A DNA stretch of 64,000 nt, taken from contig OY992530.1 of NCBI GenBank assembly GCA_963921185.1, positions 168,685,396-168,749,395 of the forward strand, in the 5' to 3' direction. The position numbers and the translations under genes are program-made. Below the pieces are notes generated by a model that had not been told where the DNA came from, did not search any database, and saw only the letters and a list, made by a program, of their open reading frames with translations. Source of the stretch: Dasysyrphus tricinctus. Taxonomy: Eukaryota > Arthropoda > Insecta > Diptera > Syrphidae. This document shows positions 54,384-64,000 of this stretch, piece by piece; position 1 is the first letter of the stretch; every line of letters begins with the position of its first letter.

Positions 54384-57300
54384 TTTTTTTTTTTTATGTT
54401 TATTGAGATTTTATTTTTACATATCACTTTCTTATATCACTAGTGTACAATAATTGTTCTTAAAAATTAAATTAATGCTGCCGACTTAGAAGTGGTCTGG
54501 CTACTCGGTTATGAAATATTTATTTATTAAATTTGTATTAATTTCAACAAACTAAAGACTTTAAATTAAAGATTTTTTCTGAAATGTCAAATAGCGTCCA
54601 CTCAACACGACGTTAACATTACTATGGGGACTTAACCTAATAAAACGAATAACAAGAGATAACATGATATAGAGGCAAAATGATTACGTCTCTATCTAAA
54701 TCACTATAAAAGTGTACAATTAGATGGATACAACCCTATTTTTAACATTAAGTTGATGTTTTTTTGTTTTCCTTTTTACTCCCGAAGGGGGAATATTAAA
54801 GCTATATCTTATACTTGAATGGAAAGTGAGTTTGGCATTTACGCAATCATTGTGCCTTTTTTTTTTACAGATGATTATTGGTTCTCGAATGAACATAGAT
54901 TTTACATAAATATCTTAAAGATTCTAAAGTATATGAACACATTGTAGGTATATGTATTTCGATAGGTTTGTTTATAATTACATGTATTTGTATTTTTTGT
55001 TTTTCTCTTTTTAGGTAGTTATTAATCGATTAGAAAAATAGATTACTGATAAGTTCTTGCGAATTTTATTAAAGTATAACATTTTTTTGATTTGATGCGA
55101 ATAGAACAATTGGACAAAGGTGATTTCTTAGATAATACTCGAGATCTTTTTAGTTAAGAATTTTGAAATTTTGTGTACATTCTTTACATTACGAATATTT
55201 TGTCAATGGATATTAAAATGATTCTAAATATTTAAATGATAAGTTTGTTTTGTTTTACTTTAAGCGAAATGAGATTTGAGCTGCTCAGCCTCTGTAGGTG
55301 TTAAAGTGCTGTTTTTTGTAGAATGGAGCGGTGAAGGAGTTGTCGTATTCCTGAACTAGAAATGAGGAACTCGAGCCCTCGCTGAAGATACTGATGGGAG
55401 AGATATAGTATCTGTCGTTAATGTTCCAAACGATGTTTTCCCCGAACAATTCCCTGATTAAAGGGTTAATGTGGTCCTGGAGAGAGTACATTCTTTTTTT
55501 GATGGCAAGTGATGCTAGATAGTCTAAAAGGGGTACAACTTTAGATTCATTGTATAAGGTTTTATTGCAATGCCATTTGCCAGATGGTCTTCTTATTTTT
55601 GATAGACATTTTCTTAGTATTCTTCGTTCGAATCTGTGTAGTTCGAGGGCTACATTAGGTGTTATTGTAAACCAGATTAGGTATCCATATGCCATTAGGG
55701 GTCGTATTAGGGTTTTGTACATAAGGAGTTTCGTCCTTTTTTCAACCAGCCTGGAGTTTAAAAGGAGTTTTAGTTTAGCCGCCGCTGCCTTGCTGTTATT
55801 TAAAGCCTTTCTTGCATGTGGGTTCATTTTCATTCTTTCATGAAGATGTACGCCAAGATATTTAATTGAGTTTCGCAGGGGGATTGTTCTCCCTTCAATT
55901 TCCAACCGTAGTTGACGACTCTCACGAACCGCTAGGTGGTGTCCCCTACCCGAAGCGTTTCGGAAACAGATCAGCTCGCATTTGCTGGGGTTGATACTTA
56001 TTCCCCAGTTTTTATAATACTGGTTTGCAACGAAGAGGTGCGATTTTACTTGGTTTAAGGCATCGTGTGGCCTTTCATGTGTGCTGAAGAGAATTGTATC
56101 ATCAGCATATAATACGGATGAAGAATGCTGATGGTGAACTGGGAAGTCGGCCAGATACAAGTTGAAAAAGTATGGGCCCAAAATCGAGCCTTGGGGGACT
56201 CCTGTCTGCACCGGAACAGGGCTGGAAATTTCGTTTTCGAACTGGACACACAAACTGCGGTTGCTGAGAAAGGTTTTTATGATTTTTATGAAAGAAGGAT
56301 GAAAGTTAAGCTGGTTTAGTTTGTAGATCAGTCCAGCGTGCCAAACTGAGTCGAAGGCTTTTGGGAGGTCTAGCTTGCAAGCAACTGTACAGCGTTTGGA
56401 CCTGAGATTATTTAAGATATTGTTCTGAAAATAGAGCAAAGCGTGCTCGGTGGAGTGCCCACGTTTAAAGCCGAATTGTTGAGTTTGTGACACTTCAGAG
56501 TCCTCAAATAGGCATTCAATTTTTGATAGGATTACTTTTTCTAAGATTTTCCCCAGGTTGGATAGGAGAGAAATTGGTCGATAGTTCTCAGTTGTGTTGG
56601 TACAGTTACTCTTTTTGATCGGGATTAGCTTGGCTGATTTCCAAGACGATGGAAAGTAGCAAATGTTAATACAATTATTGATGAGCGGAGTGAGAAATTT
56701 AGCTATCGTTCGTTTCGCTTTACGGAGTACCAGGTTGGGGATATTATCGTGGCCTGCCGACTTTTTATTGTTGAGTGATGTTATCACTGATTCAATGAGG
56801 TCCGCTGATGCAAAGCGTTCGTTGCTTATATCATCTGATCTGTTGTGGGGTAAAAAGTTAGTTAAAGTAAGATTTTGATGCCACATATCGAATGAACTGT
56901 TGAAGGTTGCAACTTCGAGTGAGGTGACAGCATTAGCTGTTGGTATTTTCATCGCGTACAGATCAGTGTAATAAGCGGCGAACGCTTCAACCTTTTCTTG
57001 CGGTGAGGATACGCTTATGTCGTTGTGGATTAATAGTTGCTGCTCTGGGGAAGTTTTTGATTTCCTACCGGTGATTTGATCAATTATTTTAAATACATTA
57101 GATGATGGTTTCAGACTGCTTAATTTGTTTCTGAACTGTTCATTAAGCTCTAAACGGACTTTATCTTTTATTATTTTACTTAAACATCTTATTCGAGTAG
57201 ATAAGTCTCTGTAGGGTTGGCTACTACGGTCACCAAAGTGGTGAAATATTCTTTTAAGTCTTGTTTTCCAGACTTTCCTAGTCTTAAACAACTTTATCGT

Positions 57301-57491
57301 GGCTTCAGAAACTCTTAGCCAATTTGGACGAAGAGTACTTTTTTTGCAGAAAGCGTCAATGCAGTTGGAGATTACGTTTGTCATGCCAACAATAAAGCTG
57401 TCTATTTCGGAGTCTGAGAGATTCCTACTCGTTGGGATGTTTAATACATTAAGATTGGTGTTGAGATAACTGTTAAAGACAGTCCAGTTGG
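54384..57491 (-). mobile_element. 5'-truncated Jockey-like non-LTR element
   Basis: Minus strand, flanked by a 13-bp target duplication TCCTCACGCTCCC (54371-54383, 57492-57504). The 3' end is a poly(A) tail preceded by AATAAA (seen as TTTATT and T-run at 54384-54405 on the + strand). The 5' end is truncated in ORF2 between endonuclease and RT. Truncation during reverse transcription is common for LINEs. About 900 bp of 3' UTR follows the ORF. Confidence 0.88.
55285..57491 (-). CDS. Jockey-like reverse transcriptase (5'-truncated ORF2)
   Basis: The RT frame is open without stop from the truncation point to 55285, about 735 codons. Motifs: NYRPISLLSNLGK, GFKRGHSTEH, KLDLPKAFDSVW, TGVPQGSILGPYFF, VLYADDT (near 56100), then a C-terminal region with a Cys near KCLSK, ending YRG. 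The endonuclease is missing. The frame runs by chance through the flanking DNA to 57645, and those extra residues are not part of the element. No lesions seen, so the insertion is rather young. It is related to the 45237-50661 element but clearly a different family. Confidence 0.85.
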
Positions 57492-57504
57492 TCCTCACGC
57501 TCCC

Positions 57505-57907
57505 TGCCATTTTTATTTCTGACAATTTCAATTTTAATTTGTTGTTGTTTTTACGTGTGTTTTCTTCCGCACACTCACAGCCATTTTTTATTTTCGACTG
57601 ACAACCTGCGCAGTATAATACCTTAGATTTGTGTACTGTGCCCACATGCTACATGCTACAATGTTCCTATCCTATTCCTCTCCCTTATTCCTAAACACAA
57701 GAAAATCGAAAAAGGAACCAGTTTTTCTTGTTTTGTCTGTCGTTTGTTGTTGTTTGGAACCAGTTTTTCTTGTTTTTATCTGCCATTTGTTATGGGCTCT
57801 TTTGATGTTGAATTGAATTGATTTATTGAGACTTATACAAAAAGAAGTTTACAAATGTGAATACATGTCAGTTGTTAAAAAAAAGAATTAAAAACTGCTC
57901 TTTTCAG
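57505..57907. repeat. Dispersed repeat between two LINEs
   Basis: 57650-57805 is the inverted copy of 40525-40690. TTGTTGTTGTTTTTACGTGT at about 57540 also occurs just before the LINE target site (about 54347). 57805-57907 is AT-rich. Confidence 0.6.
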
Positions 57908-58026
57908 TTATTTATTTATTTATTTATTTCGCTTAATTCAAGCTTATATAATAATAACAATAATAATAATATAACTTAAACCATATAATAACAACTTATT
58001 CTAACTAAAAACTAAAGAGAAGGGGG

Positions 58027-61000
58027 TTAGGGATAATTAGAGTAAAGGTTTTTTCTAAGGGAGGATACACTTGGGTTAAAATCAAGGAGATGCTGTGCAC
58101 TATTGGCTAATCGTAACATTCTTGAAATTGGGTTAAAATGGGCATAGTTGGTTCGGTGAGTAGGAAGGCGAAGGAAGGGAACAGATCTAAGGCTACGTGG
58201 ATTGGTGTTAAAGAAAATTAATTCAAGAAGTTGCGGAGAATCGATGGCCCCTGTAATGACTTGGTGAACGAAGAGTATGTCTGCAACAGCGCGACGTTTA
58301 GCAAGGGTGTTTAAGTCAATCAGTTGTAACCGATGTTCGTAAGGGGGAAGGAAAAGAGGATCAGACCATGGAAGATTTCGTAAGGCGAAGCGGAGAAACC
58401 TACGTTGAACAGCTTCAATTCTAGATGAGTGGGTGGTTTGATAAGGAGACCAAACTTGACTTGCATACTCAAGAATAGGTCTAACAAATGTGATGAAGAG
58501 AGATTTTGTTACGTATGGGTTTGAAAATTCTTTAGACCAGCGCTTTATAAAACCAAGGGAACAGTTTGCTTTAGCAATAATATTATCTATGTGAGAACGG
58601 AAATTAAGCTCTTTATCACATAAAATGCCGAGATCGCGAATGGAGGAAACTGTGGGAACCGGGACGTTGCAAAAATGATAAGTACGAGATGGTAGGGACA
58701 GGCGATTACGAGAAAAAGTCATGTGTTGACATTTAGTGACGTTGAGTTCAAGAAAGTTTTTGTTGCACCATGTAAGAAAAGAATTTAAGTCATTTTGAAG
58801 CAGGGAAGAATCAATTGGACTAGATATTACTTTCATAATTTTCATGTCGTCGGCATAGATAGAGAGGTTAGAGAAAGAAATAATGCTTTCAACATCATTG
58901 ATGGAAAGGACAAATAAAAGTGGCCCGAGATGACTACCCTGAGGAAGCATAGATGGGATCGGACACGGAACATCTTAAAACAACACTATATTGGCGGTTT
59001 TCCAAGTAAGACCTCACCCATTGGATGAACAACGGAGGAAACCCAAAGGCTCCTAGCTTAATATAGATAATTTGGTGAGAGATCTTATCGAAAGCTTTGC
59101 TGAAGTCAGTAGTGATCACATCAACATCGTAGCCTTTTTCCAGAGCACAAAGTGCCATGGAAACAAATTGAGTGAGGTTCGTCGTAGTGGACCTGCCCTT
59201 AATAAAACCATGTTGTAGTGGGGAGACTAATGACTTACAATGAAAACAAAGAGCGTCATAGACAATGCTTTCGAAGAGCTTGGGTATGGAAGAAAGTTTA
59301 GCTATCGGACGATAGTTAGAGATTTCGTTCTTATTTCCCTTTTTGTGAATTGGAAAAATAAATGGTTTTTCCATAAAGTGGGGAAAACTGCTTGCGAAAG
59401 AGAGAGTTTAAACAGAATTGTGAGAGGTTCGCACGACACGTTAGCACATTTTTTGAGAAAAATGGCTGGAATGCCATCAGGACCAGGAGAGAAGTCATCC
59501 TTAAGTAGTTTTATTTTTTCACTGACTGACGAAGGAGAAATATCGAGAGAGACTAGTGAAGTTTGCGAACTGCTTGACAAGTACTCAAAATATTCTAGAT
59601 CAGGATTATTAACAACACCGCTATAAGACTGACTGAAAAAATTAGCAAAGAGGTTGACAATTATCTCGGGATCAGCAGATGAGGTGTTGTTAAAATTGAA
59701 GGTAGACGGAAGACCGTCAGATTTTCTTTTTGCGTTAATGAATTGATAGGACCGCTTCGGTTCAGAGATGAGACAGGCCTGCATTTTGTCAAGATATGCA
59801 TGGTATAGAGAATCGCAGAGGAGGGAGAAATTGGAAAGAGCTTGCTCGTAATTTAAATAATCTGAATATGTTCGGGATTTTAAATAAGTTTTCCATAGCT
59901 TATTCCTTGTATTTCGAACAGTTCGCAACTCCTTAGTATACCAGGGGGGTGATGACAAACTATTCTTTTGAGGCACGTAAGGGACACAAAGGAGCAAACA
60001 TTCAAAGATTGTAGTATAGAAGAATGAAAGGGCGATGTCAATAGGGGTTTTATAGTTCAAAAAAAGGCTGAAATCAATATTGTTTAAAAGGATCCCGAGT
60101 TGGTTAAAGTTGGCTTTCCGGAAATTAAAATGAAATGAGACTTCTGCTTCAATGACGGATATACCTTGATCGACAGTGAAAAGAAGAGATAGAGGAGGGT
60201 GATATAGATCGAGGGTGGAAAGAAGGTGGAAACTTTTGGTGACAATTGAGTTGCAAGGGTCAGAAGAAAAAATGAGGTCAAGCTGCCTCTCCAAGTTGTT
60301 AGAGATCCCACTTATTTGAAATAGTCCATTTTCAAATAAGCGATCCGTGAAAAGAGATTCCTTTTCTGAAATAGTATTGCAGGGAACAAAGTGCAATTCA
60401 TCCTCTGATGGAATCCAAACAAGATCGGGTAAATTAAAATCGCCGAGTATGATGAAGTCATCACTGGATTCCGCAGCCTCAAAAAGCGAATCAAAAGAGT
60501 CTACCATTAGTTTATATGCGAGGATGGGTTGTGCAGGGCGAATATAAGAGCAGATAATGTAGAAACACCGATTATAGGTGCCAGTTATAGCTATCATTGA
60601 AACTCATCATTGAAAATTTTAATGATTGATTTTGACTCGTTTAGGAAGTGAAATCATTTATTATTTTGATGGAGAAATAAAGGTTAAGACCTAATTAATA
60701 TTTCTAGCCAAAAAAATTATTCAAATAGGCCCAACTTTCCACATAAAAAGACTTTTCTTATTTCAATGATTGAACTACCTTACCAATGATCATTGAAAAA
60801 TTGAAAGTCATTTTTAGCGAAAAGTTGGACCTATTTGAAATTTTTTTTTGGCTAGAAATATTAATTGAGTCTTGAGCATTCATCGTCCATCAAAACAATA
60901 GATGATTTTGCTTTCTAAACGAGTCAAAATCAATCATTAAAATTTTCAATGATGAGTTTCAATGATAGCTATAACTGGCGCCTCAAAATCAATCATTAAA

Positions 61001-61449
61001 GTTTTCAATGATGAGTTTCAATGATAGCTATATCTGGCACCATAGACAGAGACCTTGATACACACGAATTCGAAGAGTGGCGAATTAGAGATTTCGACAA
61101 GGGTTGCATTCAGTCGGTTGTGGACAGCCAAGAGAACTCCACGCCCACAGGGACCATCATCTATGATTTGACCATCGGCTCGGAAGACGAAAAAGTCAGA
61201 TGTGAATAGCTCACTGTCGAGAATACTGGGACAAAGGTTCGTTTCTGTTAGGGCAAAAATATCGAATGGCAGTTTTTGGGAGTTGAGAAACGTAGTAGAG
61301 GTTTTGGTGCGGAGCCCTCTAACGTTTTGGTAATAAAGAGATAGCGTAGTTGGGGCAGCGTCAGTAGATAAAGTATTTAGAATAGGTTTACTATTAAAGA
61401 TGAGGCTTATTACTGAATCTAGTGAAGGGAGAAAGTTTTGAATTAACAT
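58027..61449 (-). pseudogene. CR1/L2-like ORF2: endonuclease and RT, with insertion
   Basis: A likely start ATG is at 61449, inside ORF1's 3' end. The endonuclease N-terminus (LYYQNVRGLRTK, IFALTETNL, GRGVLLAVHN) is cut by the MITE and resumes with YIICSYIRP, ILGDFNLPDLVW and LDLIFSS. The linker and RT follow: SPGPDGIPAIFLK, then a shift near 59350, NYRPIAKLSS, GFIKGRSTTTN, TDFSKAFDKISH, a shift near 58945, PQGSHLGPLLF and YADDMKIMK. The C-terminal region ends at 58027. Two frameshifts plus the insertion inactivate it. Confidence 0.88.
60577..61041. mobile_element. MITE inside the LINE endonuclease
   Basis: 465 bp with ends GGTGCCAGTTATAGCTATCA and GATAGCTATATCTGGCACC, flanked by ATA (60574-60576, 61042-61044). 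The right end is doubled: a 56-bp segment ending TGGCGCC at about 60985 is repeated up to 61041. Insertion plus target duplication is 468 bp, a multiple of three, so the host frame stays in register across it. Confidence 0.88.
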
Positions 61450-63313
61450 GAGATGCGTAAGTAGCAAGGTCTTTCGATACTGTAGAACGAACATGAAAAC
61501 GGATATATATATTGATAAGAGAGCTGTGGTCGGTTGGGAGACCTTCTTTTTGTATCGATACCAAGAGGTTAGTTTTGGTCTTACCGTCAATACAAACAGA
61601 GTCCGGTTTATCGTGTAAGAAAGCAAGGTAAAGACGTACATTATCATATAGTTTACTGTCACGAAGCCTTGCCATTATATACCGGCCATCAATATCATCA
61701 ATTGTTGGCTTTGGATTAGCAAATTTAGAAGTTAATTTAACAGAAGGCGGAAACATTGGGTCGAAAATTGGAGGAGGAAACATAGGTGTAGGCGAAACGA
61801 GAGAATCGTTTGGACAGTTAGAAAGGTTTGGAGCAGTAGAAGTAGGGCTTTGAGTGGTGGACTGAGAGGTAGGATTTAAGGTGTGAGAATGGATAAAATT
61901 TCTATAATTTACGTTAGAAGTAGTGCTCTTATTTGATACAGTGTTATAAGATGGGTAGGATTTAGCGTCAGTATTAAATGATACGCGTTTGCGTTCGGGA
62001 AACTTGGGATCATTTGGGATAATAGGCGTTTTAAAATTGGGATTGTTTATGGAGTTATAACTGGGTGGGTTGGTCTTAGAACTAGTATTATAAAAGTTTA
62101 CAGTTTTTTGTTTAGACATAGAAGTTTTTTTTGAAATTTTATTGACCCAATTAGAGATTTTAATTTTCCCAAGTAAGCAAATAGGATGGGCGGTAGAGAC
62201 GAGTAACCATTGATATCTAGATGGAATCAAAACTTTGAAACTTGATGAAGTGAGCTTTTGACATTCTCCAAGGTTGAATTTGAAATTATTCAAAAAAAGC
62301 TTGCGAATCCAAGAGTCATTTGCATAAATTGGAGTTCCTTTAACGAAGAAAGGCGTGAATTCAGAAGCCATTTTAAGTTTATTGATTCTGACATTCCATT
62401 CGCTTTCAGTCCAAGTTGTGCCAAAACGATGGATAACAGGTTCAGACGGAGCAACATAGACAGTGTTATCTGATATTGTTGATATGGTTGGTGAAGGTGA
62501 TGGAACAGGTAAAGTAATGGAGAGAGATGCACTTTGAGTGGATTCAATCATTTCAGTGAGAATGGATGTATCGTAGTTGTAATTAGGTACGCTTGGTTGG
62601 ACATTCAAAGGTAATTCGTCAATTTTGCAGGAAGTGATTTTGATTTCCTAAGTAAGCTCATTGCTGATGTCGGTAATCCTAGAAGCAAGGCCGTGAAGGA
62701 TCGATGTAAGTTGAGATGATGCTGAAGACATTGAACTCGAGGTATCTTGTAGAAAGAGATCGAGGTCGGTACGAATGATTTGCATTTGATTAGTTAAATT
62801 ATCGAGAGGATGGGAGCTAAGAATAGATTCAATTGTAGAGCGTATTTCGCGGTTGATATTTTCAAACTTGCAATGAGTGTGTTCTAACCGCGGATTTAAA
62901 AGCTGCACAATAGATGAAAGTTTCTTGTCGATAGAAGATTGGTTAGAGAAACATCGATTGCTAAGGGTCTCGATGGAACTGTTTAGAACTTCTATACTCT
63001 TTGAAAACTCATCGAAATGTTCAAATTGTGAGAGTACATTTTTGTGGAAACGATTATTGTCAGTTAAAATGGAGTTCGTGGAAACACTAAGGCATTTGAC
63101 GGCTAGTAGAATGTGAGAGAGGGAGATGTTTTTACACTCATCACAAAGGTATACAAAATAGTTCAAGTATTCTTTTATATATCCGCAAGATCTTTTACTT
63201 AGTCCGATGCATACTGGATGAAATGATTTCCCGCAGAGACCACGACACGGCACTCGTTCGGTATATTTACTATCGAGAACACAACTCAGGGAATCACATG
63301 GGTTATTTTCCAT
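61394..63313 (-). pseudogene. CR1/L2-like ORF1 with PHD-like zinc finger, amber stop
   Basis: ATG at 63313. The N-terminal Cys/His cluster (CVLDSKYTERVPCRGLCGKSF, then HPVCIGL, CDEC) is a PHD-like finger. A coiled-coil-like region follows to TAG at 62648-62650. The same frame continues without further stops to 61394: a domain with TTWTESEWNVRINKLK and SSFKVLIPSRY, then an Asn/Ser/Pro/Thr-rich low-complexity region. Total 640 codons with one internal stop. ORF1 proteins of this group bind RNA and may contact chromatin through PHD. The stop may be a mutation; readthrough cannot be excluded. Confidence 0.85.
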
Positions 63314-63320
63314 TGTTTGT

Positions 63321-64000
63321 AACTTTAGAGATTACGTTTTTTTTTTAAGTTTTTAAAGTTTAAAGTTTGTAAGTTTATCTCGTATTTAATCTTTTTTTTT
63401 TTTTTTTTTGGTTTTATAAGATCAATATTTTTTGTTGCAAGTGTTCATTAACGCGAAACAATAGTTGAGGCACACACCGGAAATGCAAATGGTTTGGTTA
63501 TTAGCTTTAAGGTATCCAGTACAAAAACCAAAATTGTAGGTAATGTTGTGTAAATGTTGACTTTGGAGATGACAGAAGCCGGTACGGTAGATTTGAATAT
63601 GTAAATAAAAACACCCAAACGAAATTAATGGGGTAATACCATAAGGTAGAACTGCTTGGCAGAACACAACTAAAAAAGTACTCACCCAGAAGGCAAGACT
63701 GAGAGCAAGAATAATTTTTGTTCGCTATCGCTGTCGAAGTACGCTGTTTACTTTTCAGTTGGGAGATGAAAGTCCACGCTCACGATCGTTGGCAGCTGGT
63801 GTTGGTGTATGTGTATGTAATTAAAAAGCAAAATCCAAAGAGAGAGGTGTAGTACCCAAATATGAATTGCTTGGCAGAACTATACTAAAGAGAACTCACC
63901 CATAAGGTAAGTCTGAAAGCAAAAATAGATTGGCTTTGTTGTTTAAAGATGAGGTTGATATTTGCTTTTCAGACGACACCGGTAGCGTAGGCGACGATGA
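63321..64000 (-). promoter_or_regulatory. 5' UTR of the CR1/L2-like element with tandem monomers
   Basis: Two imperfect direct repeats with a period of about 215 bp: GCTTGGCAGAAC at 63654-63665 and 63869-63880, followed in both by ACTCACCCA.AAGG.AAG and GCAA.AAT.GATT-like sequence. Tandem 5' monomers act as promoters in some LINEs. The array is cut by the window end. No gene is called; the 63422-63685 minus frame lies in this UTR. Confidence 0.55.

Larger units (their letters stand above)
57908..63320 (-). mobile_element. CR1/L2-like non-LTR retrotransposon
   Basis: Minus strand. The 3' end is a short AAAT repeat (TTATTTATTTATTTATTTAT at 57908-57929 on the + strand). The element has an ORF1 with a PHD-like finger and an ORF2 with endonuclease and RT. 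A PHD-type ORF1 and simple-repeat 3' tail fit CR1/L2-group clades. It is interrupted by a MITE (60577-61041). The 5' UTR, with tandem monomers, continues to at least the right window edge. Frameshifts and one stop suggest an inactive copy. Confidence 0.85.

Noticed and set aside
57492..57645. Extended N-terminus with Cys residues on the truncated LINE RT
   Set aside because: It lies beyond the target duplication, in flanking DNA, and is in frame by chance. The apparent start is GTG, not ATG.
1..64000. CRISPR arrays, operons or prophage
   Set aside because: Introns, LTR elements, LINEs and SINEs show a eukaryotic genome. No spaced direct-repeat array of CRISPR type was seen.

Overview
The window looks like a repeat-dominated, AT-rich stretch of an insect genome, most probably a higher fly (Diptera, Cyclorrhapha). 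This is inferred from a 57-bp intron, an errantivirus with an env gene, Ty3/Gypsy and Jockey-like elements, a tRNA-derived SINE of a type I associate with flies, and the look of the host protein fragments. Only one host gene appears intact: holocytochrome c synthase (Hccs), two exons at 18500-19339 on the + strand. Almost everything else is mobile DNA or host-gene debris moved or duplicated with it.

Layout. 1-6044: a long palindrome (arms of at least 475 bp, running off the left edge) whose right arm is split by a degenerate errantivirus (765-4910, minus strand, GTGG target duplication), followed by a broken host coding unit on the minus strand (4976-6044). 6046-6362: a SINE. 8751-14830: a complete, very young Ty3/Gypsy retrotransposon with one uninterrupted gag-pol frame, LTRs differing at about one base, and an ATAT target duplication. 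16337-18227: nested small inverted-repeat elements ending about 270 bp upstream of Hccs. 19385-26232: hAT-like, TA-flanked and foldback elements.

26365-29649 is the most striking region. A Piwi-family (Argonaute) fragment is fused to the 3' part of a Nup37-like WD40 nucleoporin gene. The Nup37 part lies in a 2.6-kb inverted duplication (arms 26720-27982 and 28041-29305, 58-bp spacer). The minus-strand arm runs into a Nup37 pseudogene that keeps its start codon but has an internal deletion, a stop and a frameshift. This architecture could give a long hairpin RNA.

29853-32918: two direct copies of a long inverted-repeat element, the first carrying an extra MITE. 32938-42745: many MITEs, an AT-rich palindromic array with CGCG cores, and a processed Prp8 pseudogene (41101-41722). 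45237-50661: a nearly full-length Jockey-like non-LTR element. 54384-57491: a 5'-truncated relative with an open RT frame. 57908 to the right edge: a CR1/L2-like non-LTR element with a PHD-type ORF1 and a MITE inserted in its endonuclease.

Apart from Hccs the genes do not form a pathway. The region reads as a transposon nest with captured fragments of Piwi, Nup37 and Prp8. Family names come from reading motifs by eye; no database search was run.
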